From a virus, in the IMG/VR virus record IMGVR_UViG_3300024057_000106, positions 1 through 22,185 of that record: a DNA stretch of 22,185 nt; one strand, 5' to 3'. Positions 20,132-22,185 of this stretch are shown piece by piece (positions within the stretch are counted from its first letter, which is position 1; each line of letters begins with the position of its first letter). The position numbers were made by a program, and so were the translations under genes. The notes under the pieces are model-generated. The model was not told the DNA's origin and ran no database searches. It saw only the letters and a list, made by a program, of their open reading frames with translations.

Positions 20132-20970
20132 GGTAAACCTATCTTTCTCTTATCGTTATCTATCCATCTTTGATACCATTCTGTAATACCTTCTCCTTCA
20201 AAGGTATCAGCATTATAATCTAGATTAAATTCTGGATCACCTGATGTAATAAACATTCGAGACTTCATAGGTTTACGTGCTCGACAGTTGCGTACAGCTA
20301 TTCGTCGCTCTCTACCTGTATCAGTTAAGTTCCAGATCTCTGAGATCTTAATAGGTAACTGCTCATTAAGAGATGATCCTAGCATGATAGAGATATACAT
20401 TACTATACCTTGATCATTAGTAACTGGCTTATCTTCATGTGCTATAAAGATTACATGCCTATTATGTTGAGCAGTTACCTTGAGTATCTCTCGTACTGCT
20501 GCTGTAGTCCATGTATTCTTATTACCATATCCTGAGAAGCCAGGATCTTCTAGAGTAGAACTCTTACCTTTAGTAGTTCTGCGAGCTTCTACTACACCAT
20601 GTACTAATGCTTTTTCTCCGAATGTAGTAAGACTATCAAACACTACTGTCTCTATATCAGGATTATCTTCTAACATTTTAGATAGCTTTAGAGGATTCTC
20701 TTCACGAAACTTCATTACAATATTATTAGGTTCATCTGATAGATCTAATACTAGTATATCATCTCTATTAGTTAGTGATGAAGTGCCATCAGGATCAAAG
20801 TTTATCCATAACTTTTTTCCTGGAGCCGTAGCTGCAAGGGTCGTTTTACCTGATCCACTAGAACCCCATAGCATTAGTGAGAATCTACTTGCTGCATTCT
20901 GTGGAGTTTGTAGTGTCTTACCTCCTAGTGTTAACTCTGTAGGCTTATCAGTCATGTCAGTGGATTCCAT
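20128..20970 (-). CDS. Sak4-like RecA-fold ATPase (recombination/annealing)
   Basis: This 280-residue protein has a Walker A motif GSSGSGKTT (36-44), then APGKKLWINFDPDG (49-62), the usual 'P...L.id.e.g' step. Walker B is ETVVFDSL (107-114, D112). A later strand VIFIAHEDK (about 175-183) matches the RecA-core 'v...H.' sensor. Size and order match phage Sak4 proteins and related 'AAA/NTP-binding' single-domain RecA homologues that help an SSB anneal strands. The nearby nuclease and SSB-like genes agree. The start could be ATG 20970 (19-base overlap with the nuclease gene) or ATG 20955, which forms an ATGA overlap with the nuclease stop and would give 275 residues. I keep the longer form without strong preference. 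Confidence 0.8.
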   Translation of the reverse strand: MESTDMTDKPTELTLGGKTLQTPQNAASRFSLMLWGSSGSGKTTLAATAPGKKLWINFDPDGTSSLTNRDDILVLDLSDEPNNIVMKFREENPLKLSKMLEDNPDIETVVFDSLTTFGEKALVHGVVEARRTTKGKSSTLEDPGFSGYGNKNTWTTAAVREILKVTAQHNRHVIFIAHEDKPVTNDQGIVMYISIMLGSSLNEQLPIKISEIWNLTDTGRERRIAVRNCRARKPMKSRMFITSGDPEFNLDYNADTFEGEGITEWYQRWIDNDKRKIGLP

Positions 20971-22046
20971 TCATCTTCTTCCATCATAGCCAACACATCT
21001 TCTTTCTCACTTAATGTAGGTGATGCACAAAGAGGAAGGAATGAGCAACTACGAAAGTATCTGTTACATGAGTGTGTATACATAGGAGCTTCTAGTGGTG
21101 TATCTTGATACTTGATCATAATGCCAGCAGAATGAACAAACCATTCGGCCCACTTTTCAACCATATAAGGCGTGCGACGTACATCATCAACTCGAATACC
21201 AGTACTGGGATCACGACCAATTGGAATACGCATACCACTAACTTCAGCATCAAAGCATTCCTCCTGTGTAAAGGTACTAGCTGCTACTGTATAGCCTGTT
21301 ATCTGATGACTAGTAATCCATTGAGCTAACCATGCTTCGTCTGGTCTTGCAGCAGTTTTTTCTTCTCTAACTCGAAGTCTTTTATTTTTGATAAGTAGAC
21401 CGTCGAGAACTCCTGTGAACCTACATGTAAGTATGCATGTTTCATTAGGTTCAGATAGATCTGTTCCATATTCGAATCGGGCCACAATGTTATAGGGTAT
21501 CTCAATGCCAACATCGGACAGTGGGTCTGACTCATCTCTAATCCAAATTGTACATCTATCCATGTCGTATCTATCAATGTAGTACACGATAGACTCACTG
21601 ATATTCGAGATAGTTCGTCTAGTGTCATTAATATCATCATAGAAGTCTGAAAGTTCAAGAGCCGTGGTGGAAAAGTTAATAAGGTTTGTTCTATCTGTCG
21701 CACTATTAGACGTCGATGCAAGCATTTGGTTAAATCGATCCGTCCCAAAGAGTCGAATACCGTGGGTGTTCGCAACTCGATTGAGTATTTCATTATCTCT
21801 GCATTGTCTAGAATAAAACTGCCACCACTTGATTGCTGCGAAACATTCATGTGCTGCTCCTCCTGCTTCTAATGCCATTTGTCTTTCACTTCCTGGCATC
21901 TTTTTGTGTTTACGATAACGTATTACTCCCCAAGTAGGGCAGGTATTGACTGCTGATAATGCTGTATGATCAAAAGCAGGTAGTAAGTTATCCTCTTCAG
22001 TAGTTGCCATTCTAGTATTAAGAGAGATAAGTTTAAAGTTACTCAT
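20952..22046 (-). CDS. PD-(D/E)XK exonuclease with Fe-S cysteines (Cas4/AddB-like)
   Basis: This is a 364-residue protein. FDHTALSAVNTCPTWGVIRY (25-44) is the 'S...l....CP..y' entry motif with Cys36. GGAAHECF (62-69, His66) is the GxxxH motif. FTGVLDGLL (210-218, D215) and VREEKTA (226-232, E228 and K230) give the D ... ExK core. QITGY (248-252) is the QxxxY motif. C327, C334 and C340 near the end complete, with Cys36, the four-cysteine pattern of Fe-S nucleases such as Cas4 and AddB. It probably resects DNA ends 5' to 3' for annealing by the adjacent Sak4-like ATPase and SSB. The ATG at 22046 overlaps the stop of a 17-codon ORF (ATGA) and has no SD of its own. An internal ATG at 22010 lacks one too. 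Confidence 0.85.
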   Translation of the reverse strand: MSNFKLISLNTRMATTEEDNLLPAFDHTALSAVNTCPTWGVIRYRKHKKMPGSERQMALEAGGAAHECFAAIKWWQFYSRQCRDNEILNRVANTHGIRLFGTDRFNQMLASTSNSATDRTNLINFSTTALELSDFYDDINDTRRTISNISESIVYYIDRYDMDRCTIWIRDESDPLSDVGIEIPYNIVARFEYGTDLSEPNETCILTCRFTGVLDGLLIKNKRLRVREEKTAARPDEAWLAQWITSHQITGYTVAASTFTQEECFDAEVSGMRIPIGRDPSTGIRVDDVRRTPYMVEKWAEWFVHSAGIMIKYQDTPLEAPMYTHSCNRYFRSCSFLPLCASPTLSEKEDVLAMMEEDEWNPLT

Positions 22047-22096
22047 AGAAATTCTAGTCTTGCCATTAAACTAGTTGTCGAATTCGTCTGTTCCAT
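22043..22096 (-). CDS. 17-residue leader ORF coupled to the nuclease gene
   Basis: ATG 22096 has a good SD (AAAGGAAAG, ending 4 bases upstream) and opens MEQTNSTTSLMARLEFL before a TGA that overlaps the nuclease ATG (ATGA). The nuclease itself lacks an SD, so ribosomes probably load here and reinitiate. It lies in another frame over the end of the upstream gene. The peptide may have no role of its own. The evidence is the SD placement and the exact overlap. Confidence 0.5.
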   Translation of the reverse strand: MEQTNSTTSLMARLEFL

Positions 22097-22185
22097 GATT
22101 CTTTCCTTTGATTTGATCTGTTATTGATTGCTGTTTCATATTCGCAGCAACATCTGTTAGATCTGTTGTAATGTTAATCACTTGA
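22071..22185 (-). CDS. 3' end of an unknown gene entering from outside the window
   Basis: The frame is open from the window edge (first full codon 22184-22182) to TAG 22073-22071, giving the last 37 residues: VINITTDLTDVAANMKQQS, then ITDQIKGKNHGTDEFDN. The sequence reads like the polar C-terminus of a soluble protein. It presumably belongs to the same replication/recombination transcript. Its family cannot be judged from this fragment. Confidence 0.5.
   Translation of the reverse strand, partial: QVINITTDLTDVAANMKQQSITDQIKGKNHGTDEFDN

Noticed and set aside
20480-20989. A 169-codon + strand frame opposite the Sak4-like gene
   Set aside because: It is the mirror of a gene with clear Walker A and B motifs and has no SD or domain sense.
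21326-21850. A 174-codon - strand frame inside the nuclease gene
   Set aside because: It overlaps the PD-(D/E)XK nuclease on the same strand in another frame. The nuclease has catalytic and Fe-S residues in order; this frame has no recognisable features.
1-22185. Prophage or lysogeny functions, tRNA genes, insertion sequences, CRISPR arrays
   Set aside because: I looked for integrase, CI-like repressor, attachment-site repeats, cloverleaf-like folds in the few gaps, transposase frames and regularly spaced repeats, and saw none.

Overview
The window looks like the genome of a lytic, tailed double-stranded DNA phage, most likely a short-tailed (podovirus-type) phage of a Gram-negative host. 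No hallmark fixes the host. The DNA is AT-rich (about 40% G+C by eye) and densely coded. No tRNA, rRNA, integrase, transposase or CRISPR is visible. Two opposed blocks of overlapping genes meet tail to tail near base 12,550.

Left block, + strand (1 to 12,586): virion and lysis genes. In order these are a tail nozzle/hub-like protein (5' end outside the window), a 55-residue gene, a small beta-rich protein, a tail fibre with a tail-collar-like tip, a proline-rich protein of unknown role, and an XhlA-like coiled-coil membrane protein with a two-helix holin candidate. A small unknown protein follows. The block ends with four glycine/alanine/asparagine-rich proteins of 562, 294, 308 and 1422 residues that look like internal virion or DNA-ejection proteins. 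Most junctions are stop/start overlaps (TAATG or ATGA), so the block is probably one long transcript with translational coupling. No promoter was recognised inside it.

Right block, - strand (22,185 down to 12,525): replication, recombination and nucleotide metabolism. In transcription order these are the 3' end of an unknown gene, a 17-codon leader ORF, a Cas4/AddB-like PD-(D/E)XK nuclease with Fe-S cysteines, a Sak4/RecA-like ATPase and a 49-residue gene. Next come a DUF669-like ssDNA-binding candidate, a 73-residue protein, a Cys-rich mini-protein and a ribbon-helix-helix protein. Last come a RecD/Dda-like helicase, a 71-residue protein, a dNMP kinase, a family A DNA polymerase fused to a uracil-DNA-glycosylase-like domain, a 141-residue unknown, and a DUF3987-like P-loop ATPase (candidate replicative helicase). 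Nuclease, Sak4-like ATPase and SSB together resemble a phage single-strand-annealing recombination module. Polymerase, dNMP kinase and the two helicase-type proteins form the replication core.

The most unusual stretch is 18.98 to 19.98 kb. Three sigma70-like promoters on the - strand, each with a 17-base spacer, each sit directly behind or inside a hairpin. One promoter places its predicted +1 on the A of an ATG, which predicts a leaderless mRNA. Two of the genes served are richer in G+C than their neighbours. Other points of interest are the degenerate glycosylase domain and the rare active-site residues of the polymerase, a 59% G+C patch in the tail-fibre tip, and the 62-bp convergent gene overlap with no visible terminator. 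All family assignments rest on motif reading alone; no search was run.
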